Source: an uncultured Maribacter sp.
GTDB lineage: Bacteria; Bacteroidota; Bacteroidia; Flavobacteriales; Flavobacteriaceae
Direction: 5' to 3'
Length of the DNA stretch: 64,000 nt
Assembly: GCF_947496775.1 (NCBI RefSeq)
Contig: NZ_CANMDU010000001.1
Location: 310,001 to 374,000, forward strand
Shown: piece after piece, positions 37,743 through 45,717 of the stretch
Layout: the number at the start of each line of letters is the position of its first letter
How positions within the stretch are numbered: position 1 is the stretch's first letter
Program-made: the position numbers and the translations under genes
The notes under the pieces: model-generated
What the model saw: only the letters and a program-made list of their open reading frames with translations
Database searches by the model: none
Told to the model about the DNA's origin: nothing

Positions 37743-38578
37743 AACTTAATACTTAATTTCTCGATTACTAATTTTCCCGAAACATAATATTCGTAATACC
37801 AAATACTATCCTTCTTAAAAACAACTCCATTGTTTATTGCATGCTCTACAATAAATACATCTTTAATAGAAGTTTTTAAAATTCTTAAACGTATTTTCGG
37901 AGAACTATCTACTAACTGATAGCCATCTTTAATTTCTTGCGCGTATAATGTTTGATTAGCCAAATTAGCATCGATACTATCCATTTTCGGCTCCACTATC
38001 TTATAACTAGAAGGTTTAGGTTCTAAGTTCTTATAAGATTGGTCATCCTCTGTCGCCTTTTGCATAATAGTTATTTTTTTTTCTCTACTTTTCTCTGGGA
38101 CGGTTTTTACATCATTCCTAAAACTAACCTTAAGCGGTGCGTTATTTTGTTTTCCTATATATTTATAATTAGAACCATCTACAGAATTTAAAGCTTCGGT
38201 AATCGCCTTAACAAAAGATTTTTTATATTCTTTCTCTTTACTTTTACCTTCTAATGTAACATATACCTCTTTAGAATTACAGTCTATGAAAGACATAGTT
38301 ACTTTTGTATTAAACATAGACGATTCGTCATTTAGTTTAGCATACAAACCTAAGCACCTATTAAAAACCAGCTCTTCTGGAAAAGAACCTTCATAAACTA
38401 CCGTAAACCCTTTTTGAGTCAACTGATATTTTACCAAAGTACTGGTTTGATATTGATTCTCCTTTTTAAAATTGTCAAATTTCTTAGGAACTATAATATA
38501 CTTATAGTTATTAAAAACGGATTGGGCCATGGAAGAAAAACTAAAACTAAATAAAGCTAACATTATAATATACTTCAC
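37739..38578 (-). CDS. Hypothetical secreted protein, Bacteroidetes type
   Basis: I do not recognise the family. The 279-residue protein has a signal peptide (MKYIIMLALFSFSFSSMAQ) and no other membrane helix. An N-terminal alpha/beta-looking part (about 20-140: YIIVPKKFDNFKKENQYQTSTLVKYQLTQKGFTVVYEG, then IDCNSKEVYVTLEGKSKEKEYKKSFVKAITEAL) is joined by a Lys/Pro/Ser-rich linker (about 150-205) to a C-terminal beta part ending [19 protein letters not shown]. The first part resembles small periplasmic domains that accompany envelope proteins. The gene is alone on its strand, and its stop overlaps the rarA stop by 4 bases. Confidence 0.75.
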   Translation of the reverse strand: MKYIIMLALFSFSFSSMAQSVFNNYKYIIVPKKFDNFKKENQYQTSTLVKYQLTQKGFTVVYEGSFPEELVFNRCLGLYAKLNDESSMFNTKVTMSFIDCNSKEVYVTLEGKSKEKEYKKSFVKAITEALNSVDGSNYKYIGKQNNAPLKVSFRNDVKTVPEKSREKKITIMQKATEDDQSYKNLEPKPSSYKIVEPKMDSIDANLANQTLYAQEIKDGYQLVDSSPKIRLRILKTSIKDVFIVEHAINNGVVFKKDSIWYYEYYVSGKLVIEKLSIKF

Positions 38579-38650
38579 AACAAATATCTTTTTAGATTAG
38601 GAATAATAACTATGAAATAAGCATGCCAAAAACAGATTTAGCTTTTTATA

Positions 38651-40084
38651 TCAATTTTTACCCCAAGATATGATATTAATTCCTAATTGAAAAGAAGCGT
38701 AATTACTTGCTGCTATATTTTGATATGCCAAAAGATTATCTGCCATAAAATACAAATTCACTGGCCCCGCTTGCATACTAACCCCTAATCCTACATTTGT
38801 AAGAGAGTATTTATCAATAGTGTATGCCGTTTTTATTGCCATAACATTCCCGAATCTTCTTAAATAAAATGCGGACAATGCTGCTTGCGGCCCTCTAGGT
38901 CTGTTTATTACATATAGTTGCCCTCCAACATTATTTGCATACTTTGTTCTATAAGAACTTCCTCCAGAAACATTACAATTACAATCTAAAGAACCTTTAG
39001 AACCTATTTGTTCCCCGAAATTATATCTTAAAGAACCGTATAACTTTGTTGGTCTATATGTTATATAACTTTTATTATTATCTTCAAAAGGGACTAATTC
39101 TTCTACCTCATCTATTAAATCTTGCCAAAAATCAGTATTTCCATTATTTATAGCATCTGGCAAAATAATTTCTACTCCTTCTACCCTAGCATCCCCTTTT
39201 AAAGTATAATTAAGAACATCTGTAGAATGATAAATAAATCCTAAATCTAAGATACTTGCTGTTACAACTGTTTGCTCATTTAAATGATAGGTAAACCCAA
39301 AATCTACTCCTACACCTAAATCGCCTCCAAAGAATCCTCTTTTAACTAAATCTCCTACAGATCCATCTTTTCTAGTAACGTCGTCAAAAACAACAAAACC
39401 AGAAGATTTTAATTCAATATCTGCATTTAAAGTATTCGCTAATAAGTTATTTTGACCTTCATTAGTCACAAAATATCCTTTATTTTTAGTAGAAGTAAAA
39501 TCTAAAATTCCGGAATATAATTTACCTCTTAAACCTAATGTTAATTTGTTATCTATTTTCTTAGAAACACCAAAATGAAAAACATTAAGAATTTCTCCTC
39601 TAGTTTTTAAATCTCCTAAATCAAAACGTTTATTTAGTTTATCGGCATTACCCTCATAGCCTAAGAGAGCATAATCTTGAAACCAATACCCAATAGCATC
39701 ACCCTCATTATATATACCGAAAGAATAAAAATTATCAGGATTTTTCCCTCTATAACCCGCATTTATAAGCTCTATTTGATAATTTCCACTTAAATCATCT
39801 TTAGTGTTCATTCCATTTATAACACGATCTCTGAACTTATCGTTTATATCCAATCCATCATTAGCAAATACATCATTCACTGAAATTCCACTAGATCCAG
39901 CTTGAAAAGAAATACCTGATAATAACGGAACTCCAGAATACCACTGAAAATCAGTTTCTGTTCCCGGATTAACAATAAGAGATTGAGGGATTTCAGAAAA
40001 ATCGTAAAGAATTTGCTTGTTCTGCGACGTCACAAAATTACACACCCCGAGCACGAGAATTAAAAAAATGTTATTTATTCTCAT
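38651..40084 (-). CDS. DUF5723-like outer membrane beta-barrel protein
   Basis: Probable outer-membrane protein of 477 residues with a signal peptide (MRINNIFLILVLGVCNFVTSQ) and no lipobox. The rest is alternating-hydrophobic beta strand sequence with GVSKKIDNKLTLGLRGKLYSG, GVDFGFTYHLNEQTVVTASILDLGFI and a C-terminal strand FQLGINIISWGKN; the overall look is that of the DUF5723 family of Bacteroidetes. A small cysteine-rich spot (CNCNVSGG) lies in a loop. Its ATG overlaps the stop of the upstream lipoprotein gene by 4 bases, so the two are co-translated and likely work together at the cell surface. Function unknown. Confidence 0.75.
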   Translation of the reverse strand: MRINNIFLILVLGVCNFVTSQNKQILYDFSEIPQSLIVNPGTETDFQWYSGVPLLSGISFQAGSSGISVNDVFANDGLDINDKFRDRVINGMNTKDDLSGNYQIELINAGYRGKNPDNFYSFGIYNEGDAIGYWFQDYALLGYEGNADKLNKRFDLGDLKTRGEILNVFHFGVSKKIDNKLTLGLRGKLYSGILDFTSTKNKGYFVTNEGQNNLLANTLNADIELKSSGFVVFDDVTRKDGSVGDLVKRGFFGGDLGVGVDFGFTYHLNEQTVVTASILDLGFIYHSTDVLNYTLKGDARVEGVEIILPDAINNGNTDFWQDLIDEVEELVPFEDNNKSYITYRPTKLYGSLRYNFGEQIGSKGSLDCNCNVSGGSSYRTKYANNVGGQLYVINRPRGPQAALSAFYLRRFGNVMAIKTAYTIDKYSLTNVGLGVSMQAGPVNLYFMADNLLAYQNIAASNYASFQLGINIISWGKN

Positions 40085-40626
40085 TTTATTCTTACACTAA
40101 ATTTACCACTCGACTTTAATACTATTAAAGGTTCTTGCTGACTTGAAATACTAGAGGTATCTCCTAAATTATTTGCCGTTACTCTTATCTTTGAAGTATT
40201 TGTAATAATATCTAAGCTCTTCCCTGTATTGCCATAAGCTACGTCTCGTTTTAAAACTGCAGACGGAGTTTCATCTATAAAAAATGTTTCTGTATCTAAA
40301 ATAGTATCTGCTTCATCTAAAAACTCTAAAATTATCTGCAACGGTTTACTAGTTGTATTTTCCAATTCATAAGTTATCACTCCATCTACAACTCTATCGG
40401 CAAATACATTCTCTGAAAATGGATTAAAATCAAAATCTTGAGTATAAAAAGCAGCACTTGTAGCAAGATTTATAATCTCTTCTGTTGCCTCTATATATAT
40501 TATACTACTTTCGAATTGAGGTATAACACTAAGTTCATTGTATTGTCCAAAATCTTGTTCTTCTACACAAGAATTCCCCATAAACATTAGGATAAAGAGG
40601 CTACAAAAAACACTAAATTTTTTCAT
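40081..40626 (-). CDS. Hypothetical lipoprotein paired with a DUF5723-like barrel
   Basis: A 181-residue predicted lipoprotein: signal peptide MKKFSVFCSLFILMFMGNSC with lipobox Cys20, then a beta-rich body (ITYELENTTSKPLQIILEFLDEADTILDTETFFI). The body has the look of an Ig-like or surface-exposed domain, but I do not recognise a named family. The stop codon overlaps the ATG of the outer-membrane gene downstream, a strong sign of shared function and stoichiometry. Confidence 0.72.
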   Translation of the reverse strand: MKKFSVFCSLFILMFMGNSCVEEQDFGQYNELSVIPQFESSIIYIEATEEIINLATSAAFYTQDFDFNPFSENVFADRVVDGVITYELENTTSKPLQIILEFLDEADTILDTETFFIDETPSAVLKRDVAYGNTGKSLDIITNTSKIRVTANNLGDTSSISSQQEPLIVLKSSGKFSVRIK

Positions 40627-40686
40627 TTATTATCTGCTAGTTATAAACAACTAAAGAATGTTGTTTTTACACTATAAATAATAACT

Positions 40687-41376
40687 CTATAAATAACTTT
40701 TTATTTCACTCAAATCCTTAATCATAGTACAATGATCATGTAAATCTTCGCCATGAGCGTTAAAATGAAGAACATTAAAACCCACTGCTTTGGCTCCTAG
40801 AATATCCGCTTCCAAACTATCTCCTATCATTAATGATTGTTCTGGTCGAACATTTGCCTCATTCAAAGCTTTGTTAAAAATTATTGGATTGGGCTTCTTA
40901 ACCCCTGCTTGTTCAGAATCAATGACAACCTTAAAAAAATCAAAAATATTTGCATTTTTTAACTTCTTACGTTGTACTTCTTGAAAACCATTTGTAATTA
41001 TATGTAAATTATAATTAGGTTTTAAATATTCTAATATTTCAATGGTATATGGAAATAAGTGATTGTACGTCGAGAGATACTCAATATACTCTTCTGATAA
41101 AACACCAATTATTTTATCAGAAACAGGGTAATTTAATGATTCAAAAACCGTTTTTAATCGCTGGAATCTTAAATTTTCTTTGGTGATTTTATCCTCTCTA
41201 TACAATTTCCAAAAATTCAAATTTGCAGGAACATATACTTTCAAAAACGTATCTAAATCAACAGATATATCATTTTTAGCAAGAATTTTGCTAAAAGTGA
41301 GAGCTGAATTTTTTTCAAAATCCCACAAAGTATGATCTAAATCAAAAAATACGTCTGTTACTTTCTCTCTAAACAT
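40687..41376 (-). CDS. YjjG-family HAD hydrolase (noncanonical pyrimidine nucleotidase-like)
   Basis: Cytoplasmic HAD phosphatase of 229 residues, probably acting on (deoxy)nucleoside monophosphates. Motif I is VFFDLDHTLWDFEKNS (D12 nucleophile, D14), motif II IITNGFQEVQ, motif III K in AGVKKPNPIIFNKAL, motif IV MIGDSLEADILGAKAVGF. The DHTLWDFEKNS start is typical of the YjjG branch. It overlaps the upstream deacetylase-like gene by 8 bases and is thus co-transcribed with it. Confidence 0.87.
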   Translation of the reverse strand: MFREKVTDVFFDLDHTLWDFEKNSALTFSKILAKNDISVDLDTFLKVYVPANLNFWKLYREDKITKENLRFQRLKTVFESLNYPVSDKIIGVLSEEYIEYLSTYNHLFPYTIEILEYLKPNYNLHIITNGFQEVQRKKLKNANIFDFFKVVIDSEQAGVKKPNPIIFNKALNEANVRPEQSLMIGDSLEADILGAKAVGFNVLHFNAHGEDLHDHCTMIKDLSEIKSYL

Positions 41377-42664
41377 TAGATTGTTTTAAAACATTTCTGT
41401 AAACATCTTTCCAATTTATCCTTAGGCTACTTCCCAATAGTTCATTTGAAAAAATAGTGATGAATGTACCATTTACTTCTTTTACCATACTTTTGACCTC
41501 CTCCATTTTCAATTTAATTTCCTCTTCCTTATTCATATGTAACAATGCATAATCATGTACTGCAAAAGGATGTAATTTTATAGGTTGTTGCACCTCTAAC
41601 GGTATATCGTAAAAATAAAATGGCGTACAAGTACCTGCTCGAAAACCGATTTCCGAAGTGTACCCCATTGTATAATCATCTGTAAACTCTGCCTCTACCA
41701 AATTTCTATAGGAATCTGGAACAACAACTCTATTGTAGCGCAATCTAGAATATTTCACAGGTCTATTAATAACAGAAGAAAGTGCTTTTTTTTCTTTTTT
41801 TAGAAGTTCTACATTTTCAAAAGAACTGTAAGATGTCGCCAAAGAAACCATGCTATAATCTGCTATAGATTTAATTAAAAATCTAAATTTATTATTACTC
41901 GTTGAAATGTTTTTATCATAAGTAGAATAGGACGCAAATTGAAAAAAAAACATACTATGTATCTTATATTTTTTATGAAAGCTTATTAAAAATTCAAAAT
42001 TATCATAAGGGTCTTTTTTAGAATTAAACCAAACAGATATACGTTGAAAAATTCTTTTAAATTTAAAATAGGCCACATCTAAAAACAAGCCCGATATTCC
42101 CCTAACTAGCCCTTTATGAGCATAACAATGCGAAGTTGTTACATCTACAATAGAGGTATATTTATAAGGTCTTTTTTTATATTTAATCTCAGGAAAACGC
42201 TCCTTTAATTCGTCTAATAAAGTATATGCCCATATATCTACAACAGGAAGTTTTAAAAATTTATTTTGATATGCTATACTATCTCTAGGAGAAAACCTAC
42301 CATGTTCATCCTTAACATGCGGCAAATATTCTTCATATCTGCTTAGTAAATAAAAGCTTGCCGAAAAAATATCAAAGGGTATACTGCTTTTTTCCCCAGT
42401 ATTAAAAAAACAGGGAGTCCCATTCCAATCTGCTATTCGTATATCTAAATCATTAATTCCTTGCTCAAAAAGTAAATCATTACTACGAACAAAAAATTCG
42501 TTCTGCAGAGGTTGCTTGGTATATGTTATTTTAGGCCCACTATGTTTTATAAAGTCTTCCACTTTGGTTGTAAAAAGGACCTCTACCCCCAATATTCCGG
42601 TAAATACATGTCGCATTACATAACTAAATCTAGACGTAATTTTATGGGTGTATATTAATAACAT
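41369..42664 (-). CDS. Polysaccharide deacetylase-like protein, catalytic motifs apparently lost
   Basis: A 431-residue protein of the Bacteroidetes family annotated as polysaccharide deacetylase. The N-terminal domain (about 1-165) and the C-terminal MGYTSEIGFRAGTCTPFYFYD (333-353) are typical. From knowledge of relatives, the NodB-type metal site should read DIDxAYxYKGKG, HPSY and SRQHFL. Here these positions read DVTTSHCYAHKG (174-185), SYSS (278-281) and SRLRYNR (306-312), so the Asp and His ligands are replaced. It may be an inactive, binding-only paralogue. It overlaps the HAD gene by 8 bases and lies 13 nt downstream of radC, likely in one transcript. Confidence 0.75.
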   Translation of the reverse strand: MLLIYTHKITSRFSYVMRHVFTGILGVEVLFTTKVEDFIKHSGPKITYTKQPLQNEFFVRSNDLLFEQGINDLDIRIADWNGTPCFFNTGEKSSIPFDIFSASFYLLSRYEEYLPHVKDEHGRFSPRDSIAYQNKFLKLPVVDIWAYTLLDELKERFPEIKYKKRPYKYTSIVDVTTSHCYAHKGLVRGISGLFLDVAYFKFKRIFQRISVWFNSKKDPYDNFEFLISFHKKYKIHSMFFFQFASYSTYDKNISTSNNKFRFLIKSIADYSMVSLATSYSSFENVELLKKEKKALSSVINRPVKYSRLRYNRVVVPDSYRNLVEAEFTDDYTMGYTSEIGFRAGTCTPFYFYDIPLEVQQPIKLHPFAVHDYALLHMNKEEEIKLKMEEVKSMVKEVNGTFITIFSNELLGSSLRINWKDVYRNVLKQSNV

Positions 42665-42677
42665 AAATTATAATCAA

Positions 42678-43376
42678 TTACATTAGTCCTTCATCTGCAA
42701 AACTAAAATAATCCTTTTGAGTTATGATTAGATGATCTAAAACTTTTATATCTAAAGCTATCGCAGCAGCTTTTAACCTTTTTGTTATATTCTTATCCGC
42801 CTCACTTGCTCTTAATGTTCCTGAAGGGTGGTTATGAGCTAAAATTAAAGCAACAGCCCCATATTCCAAAGCCTGTTTCATAACTAAACGTACATCCACT
42901 AGAGTTCCTGTTATGCCACCTTTACTCAACTGATTTTTATATAAAACGGTATTAGCATTGTTTAAATAAAGAATCCAAAATTCTTCGTGAGGCAATTCTC
43001 CTAATATGGGTTGTAGTAAATCATAACAATTCTTACTACTTGTAATCTTTGTTATTTTCTTAGCATCTTCTCCTCCTCTACGCCTCCCTAATTCCAATGC
43101 TGCAGCTATTGATACCGCTTTGGCTTCCCCAATACCTTTAAATTGTGTTAATTGTTTTATAGAAAGTTTACCTAACTCATTTAAATTATTATCTACGGAT
43201 GCTAAAATTCTTTTAGAAAGCTCCACAGCACTTTCATCTTTACTTCCTGAGCCTATTAATATAGCAACAAGTTCCGCATCAGAAAGTATCGCTTTTCCTT
43301 TCTGAACTAACTTTTCTCTAGGTTTATCATCATCCGACCAATGTTTAATTGAAAAAGAACCTATTTTTGTTTGCAT
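42678..43376 (-). CDS. radC: RadC/JAB domain protein
   Basis: 232-residue RadC family protein. It has a helix-hairpin-helix segment (LTQFKGIGEAKAVSIAAALELGRR, about 76-99) and a C-terminal JAB/MPN domain with the full zinc motif HNHPSG-x8-D (H181, H183, D194). The catalytic site is therefore intact, which predicts a metal-dependent hydrolase. The family's cellular role is uncertain despite its historical DNA repair label. A TATCTTTA box lies 4 nt before its ATG. It leads a minus-strand group with the deacetylase-like and HAD genes. Confidence 0.92.
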   Translation of the reverse strand: MQTKIGSFSIKHWSDDDKPREKLVQKGKAILSDAELVAILIGSGSKDESAVELSKRILASVDNNLNELGKLSIKQLTQFKGIGEAKAVSIAAALELGRRRGGEDAKKITKITSSKNCYDLLQPILGELPHEEFWILYLNNANTVLYKNQLSKGGITGTLVDVRLVMKQALEYGAVALILAHNHPSGTLRASEADKNITKRLKAAAIALDIKVLDHLIITQKDYFSFADEGLM

Positions 43377-43438
43377 GGTTTAAAGATAGTGAACTTAATA
43401 TTTTATGTGTAAATTTCAATCGCAATAAAAAAAGAAGA

Positions 43439-43882
43439 ATGAAATCTTTATTTGAAGAAAAAGCATGTAACGAAATTCTAGATAGAATAAATAGTTTAAA
43501 GGACGATTCTCAAAGACAATGGGGAAAAATGTCTTTAGGTCAGATGGCTTGGCATTGCCAATTTCCATTGAAAATTGCCATCAAAAATAAAGATACTGGA
43601 AAAAAAGGCAATTTATTTGTTCGTTTGTTTTTTAAAAAGTCCGCTTATAACAACAAGGTTTGGCGCAGAGGTTTACCCACTGCTCCTGCTTTAAAAACTG
43701 GAGAAAATAAAAATGCTAGTATAGAAATTGAAAAACTAAAAACTTTGGTAAAAGAATTTAATGCTCTTAAAAATAGAGAGGAATGGCAACCACATCCTTT
43801 TTTTGGAACGCTAACGCACGAACAATGGGGGAAAATGGAGTATAAACATCTTGACCATCATTTAAGACAGTTTAATGTTTAG
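43439..43882 (+). CDS. DUF1569 (DinB-fold) protein
   Basis: 147-residue soluble protein of the DUF1569 family, related to the DinB/YfiT four-helix bundle. I start at ATG 43439; an upstream start at 43349 would run into radC. The helix pattern and the motif MSLGQMAWHC (His39) plus the C-terminal GTLTHEQWGKMEYKHLDHHLRQF supply histidines in the positions that bind metal in DinB-like proteins. It diverges from radC across 62 nt. The biochemical activity is unknown; thiol-dependent transferases belong to the same fold. Confidence 0.85.
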   Translation: MKSLFEEKACNEILDRINSLKDDSQRQWGKMSLGQMAWHCQFPLKIAIKNKDTGKKGNLFVRLFFKKSAYNNKVWRRGLPTAPALKTGENKNASIEIEKLKTLVKEFNALKNREEWQPHPFFGTLTHEQWGKMEYKHLDHHLRQFNV

Positions 43883-43883
43883 T

Positions 43884-44072
43884 TTACAAAATAGAATCTT
43901 CTTCTTGTAATTCTTGTAATTCTATTTCTGGTCTGGTGTCATTTATCATTCTTGTTTCTTCTAAAATAACGTTGGACATTCCCAGCATAAAGGCAATCAT
44001 CAATATAGATAACTTCTTTTTAATATAACAAGTCATTTTTTCGCCTACCCCATATATAGTTTTTAATTCCAT
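43884..44072 (-). CDS. Small single-helix membrane protein (putative)
   Basis: A 62-codon frame encoding a basic start, one hydrophobic segment (KKKLSILMIAFMLGMSNVIL, about 19-38) and an acidic tail (ELQELQEEDSIL). The net pattern (basic, hydrophobic, acidic) suits a small membrane or exported peptide. A start at the inner ATG (MTCYIKKKLSILMIAF) is as plausible. It ends 1 base from the DUF1569 gene on the other strand. There is no homology I can name, so it may be spurious. Confidence 0.4.
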   Translation of the reverse strand: MELKTIYGVGEKMTCYIKKKLSILMIAFMLGMSNVILEETRMINDTRPEIELQELQEEDSIL

Positions 44073-44128
44073 ATATAATATACTTCAAAAAACTAGCCAT
44101 TAGGGATTTAGCTGCCAAAATAACATAA

Positions 44129-45487
44129 CTAACTATTAATCAAAGATTTTACTTCTTCAAAATCCAAGCCCCCATAATTACCAGAGCTCATTAATAGTAA
44201 TACACAATCATCATAATTTTTACTAAAAACAAAATTCTTAAAAGAATCGGCATTGGTCTGAATATTAAGATCTTTCCTTTGAAAAGCATCTGAAATTTGT
44301 TCTTTGCTAACTTCTTTTAACTTTTTTATTTTAACAGATTCTGGCAAATAAAAAACAATAGCTTCATCTGCAGCATCTAGAGCTCCTTTGTATTCTTGTA
44401 AAAACTCTGGATTAAAGCTACTATATGTATGTAATTCTAAACAAGCTATAACTTTTCTTTTTGGGTATTGATCCTTCACTGCTCTAGTGGTTGCTGACAC
44501 CTTACTAGGAGAGTGAGCAAAATCTTTATATGCAATAGCGTTAGTTCTTTCTGCAATTTTCTCCAATCTTTTAGAAGCTCCTTTAAATGTTCCAATTGCT
44601 TCATAAAAATCATCTTCATCTATTCCCATGTTTTGACATATCCACTTTGCCCCTGCAAGATTACTAAGATTGTGTTTCCCAAAAACCTCTATAGGCATTG
44701 ATCCTTCTGGCGTTTCTAAAAGTGTTTGTCCATTTTCTACTTTATATTCAGGTGTAGCATAGCCTAATTTTCGAATAGCATTTTCAGATGTTTCTACAAC
44801 TTTACAAACCTCAGCATCCTCTATGTTATACGTTACACTTCCTCCTTTAACTATACTATCTACAAATATTTTAAACTGTTCTACATAATTATCAAAAGTT
44901 GGAAAAACATTTATATGATCCCAAGCAATACCGCTTAACAATGCTATATTAGGCTTATATAAATGAAATTTTGGCCTACGGTCTATTGGCGATGAAAGAT
45001 ATTCATCTCCTTCTAGTACTATAAAATCATTCTCTTCTGTTAAATGCACCATTCTATCAAAACCATCTAATTGTGCACCAACCATATAATCTACTGCAAA
45101 ATCATGATAGTTTAAAACGTGCAAAATCATAGAAGTAATTGTCGTTTTACCATGACTACCACCTATAACAACCCTAGTCTTGTTTTTAGACTGTTCGTAT
45201 AAAAATTCTGGGTAAGAATATATAGTAATTCCTAATTCTTGCGCCTTTAATAATTCCGTATTATCTGGTTTGGCATGCATACCTAGAATTACAGCATCTA
45301 AATCATTTGTTATTTTTTCAGGATACCAACCAAAAGATTCTGGTAATAAACCTTTTTCTTTGAGTCTTGTTTTAGAAGGTTCAAATATAACATCATCACT
45401 ACCCGAAACGTTATATCCTTTATGTTGCAGTGCTAAAGCTAAATTGTGCATTGCGCTCCCACCAATTGCAATAAAATGAATGTGCAT
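44129..45487 (-). CDS. mpl: UDP-N-acetylmuramate:L-alanyl-gamma-D-glutamyl-DAP ligase (Mpl-like)
   Basis: Mur ligase family enzyme that attaches recycled tripeptide to UDP-MurNAc in peptidoglycan recycling. I start at ATG 45487 (MHIHFIAIGGSAMHNLALAL, 452 residues); the longer frame to 45583 lacks family sequence. The N-terminal Rossmann part carries GGSAMHNLA as in Mpl (MurC reads GIGG..MS), the ATP loop is GGSHGKTTITSM (109-120), and EGDEYLSSPIDRRPKF, DHINVFPTFDNY and DFAHSPSKV are typical. A probable promoter is at 45507-45537. Confidence 0.88.
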   Translation of the reverse strand: MHIHFIAIGGSAMHNLALALQHKGYNVSGSDDVIFEPSKTRLKEKGLLPESFGWYPEKITNDLDAVILGMHAKPDNTELLKAQELGITIYSYPEFLYEQSKNKTRVVIGGSHGKTTITSMILHVLNYHDFAVDYMVGAQLDGFDRMVHLTEENDFIVLEGDEYLSSPIDRRPKFHLYKPNIALLSGIAWDHINVFPTFDNYVEQFKIFVDSIVKGGSVTYNIEDAEVCKVVETSENAIRKLGYATPEYKVENGQTLLETPEGSMPIEVFGKHNLSNLAGAKWICQNMGIDEDDFYEAIGTFKGASKRLEKIAERTNAIAYKDFAHSPSKVSATTRAVKDQYPKRKVIACLELHTYSSFNPEFLQEYKGALDAADEAIVFYLPESVKIKKLKEVSKEQISDAFQRKDLNIQTNADSFKNFVFSKNYDDCVLLLMSSGNYGGLDFEEVKSLINS

Positions 45488-45506
45488 AAAATCTATAATT
45501 AATGTG

Positions 45507-45537
45507 TAAAGATAAGGAAAGCTCCTAAGGCCATCAA
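45507..45537 (-). promoter_or_regulatory. Probable mpl promoter
   Basis: Minus strand: TTG-N20-TATCTTTA, one base from the -7 consensus, about 19 nt upstream of the ATG. It supports the short start for mpl. Confidence 0.5.
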
Positions 45538-45717
45538 GCCATATCAAAGCTAATAATAACCGATAAAAATCGACAAAATGCACAATTTAGAAGATGACTA
45601 ACCATACTTTGTTATCAATTAACCACTTATTTCCTAGGTTTTACAACAAAACTAAGTATAAAAATCACGTTCCAAGGTAATTTCGCATTTCTAGAATATC
45701 ATTTAACCATTTAAAAA

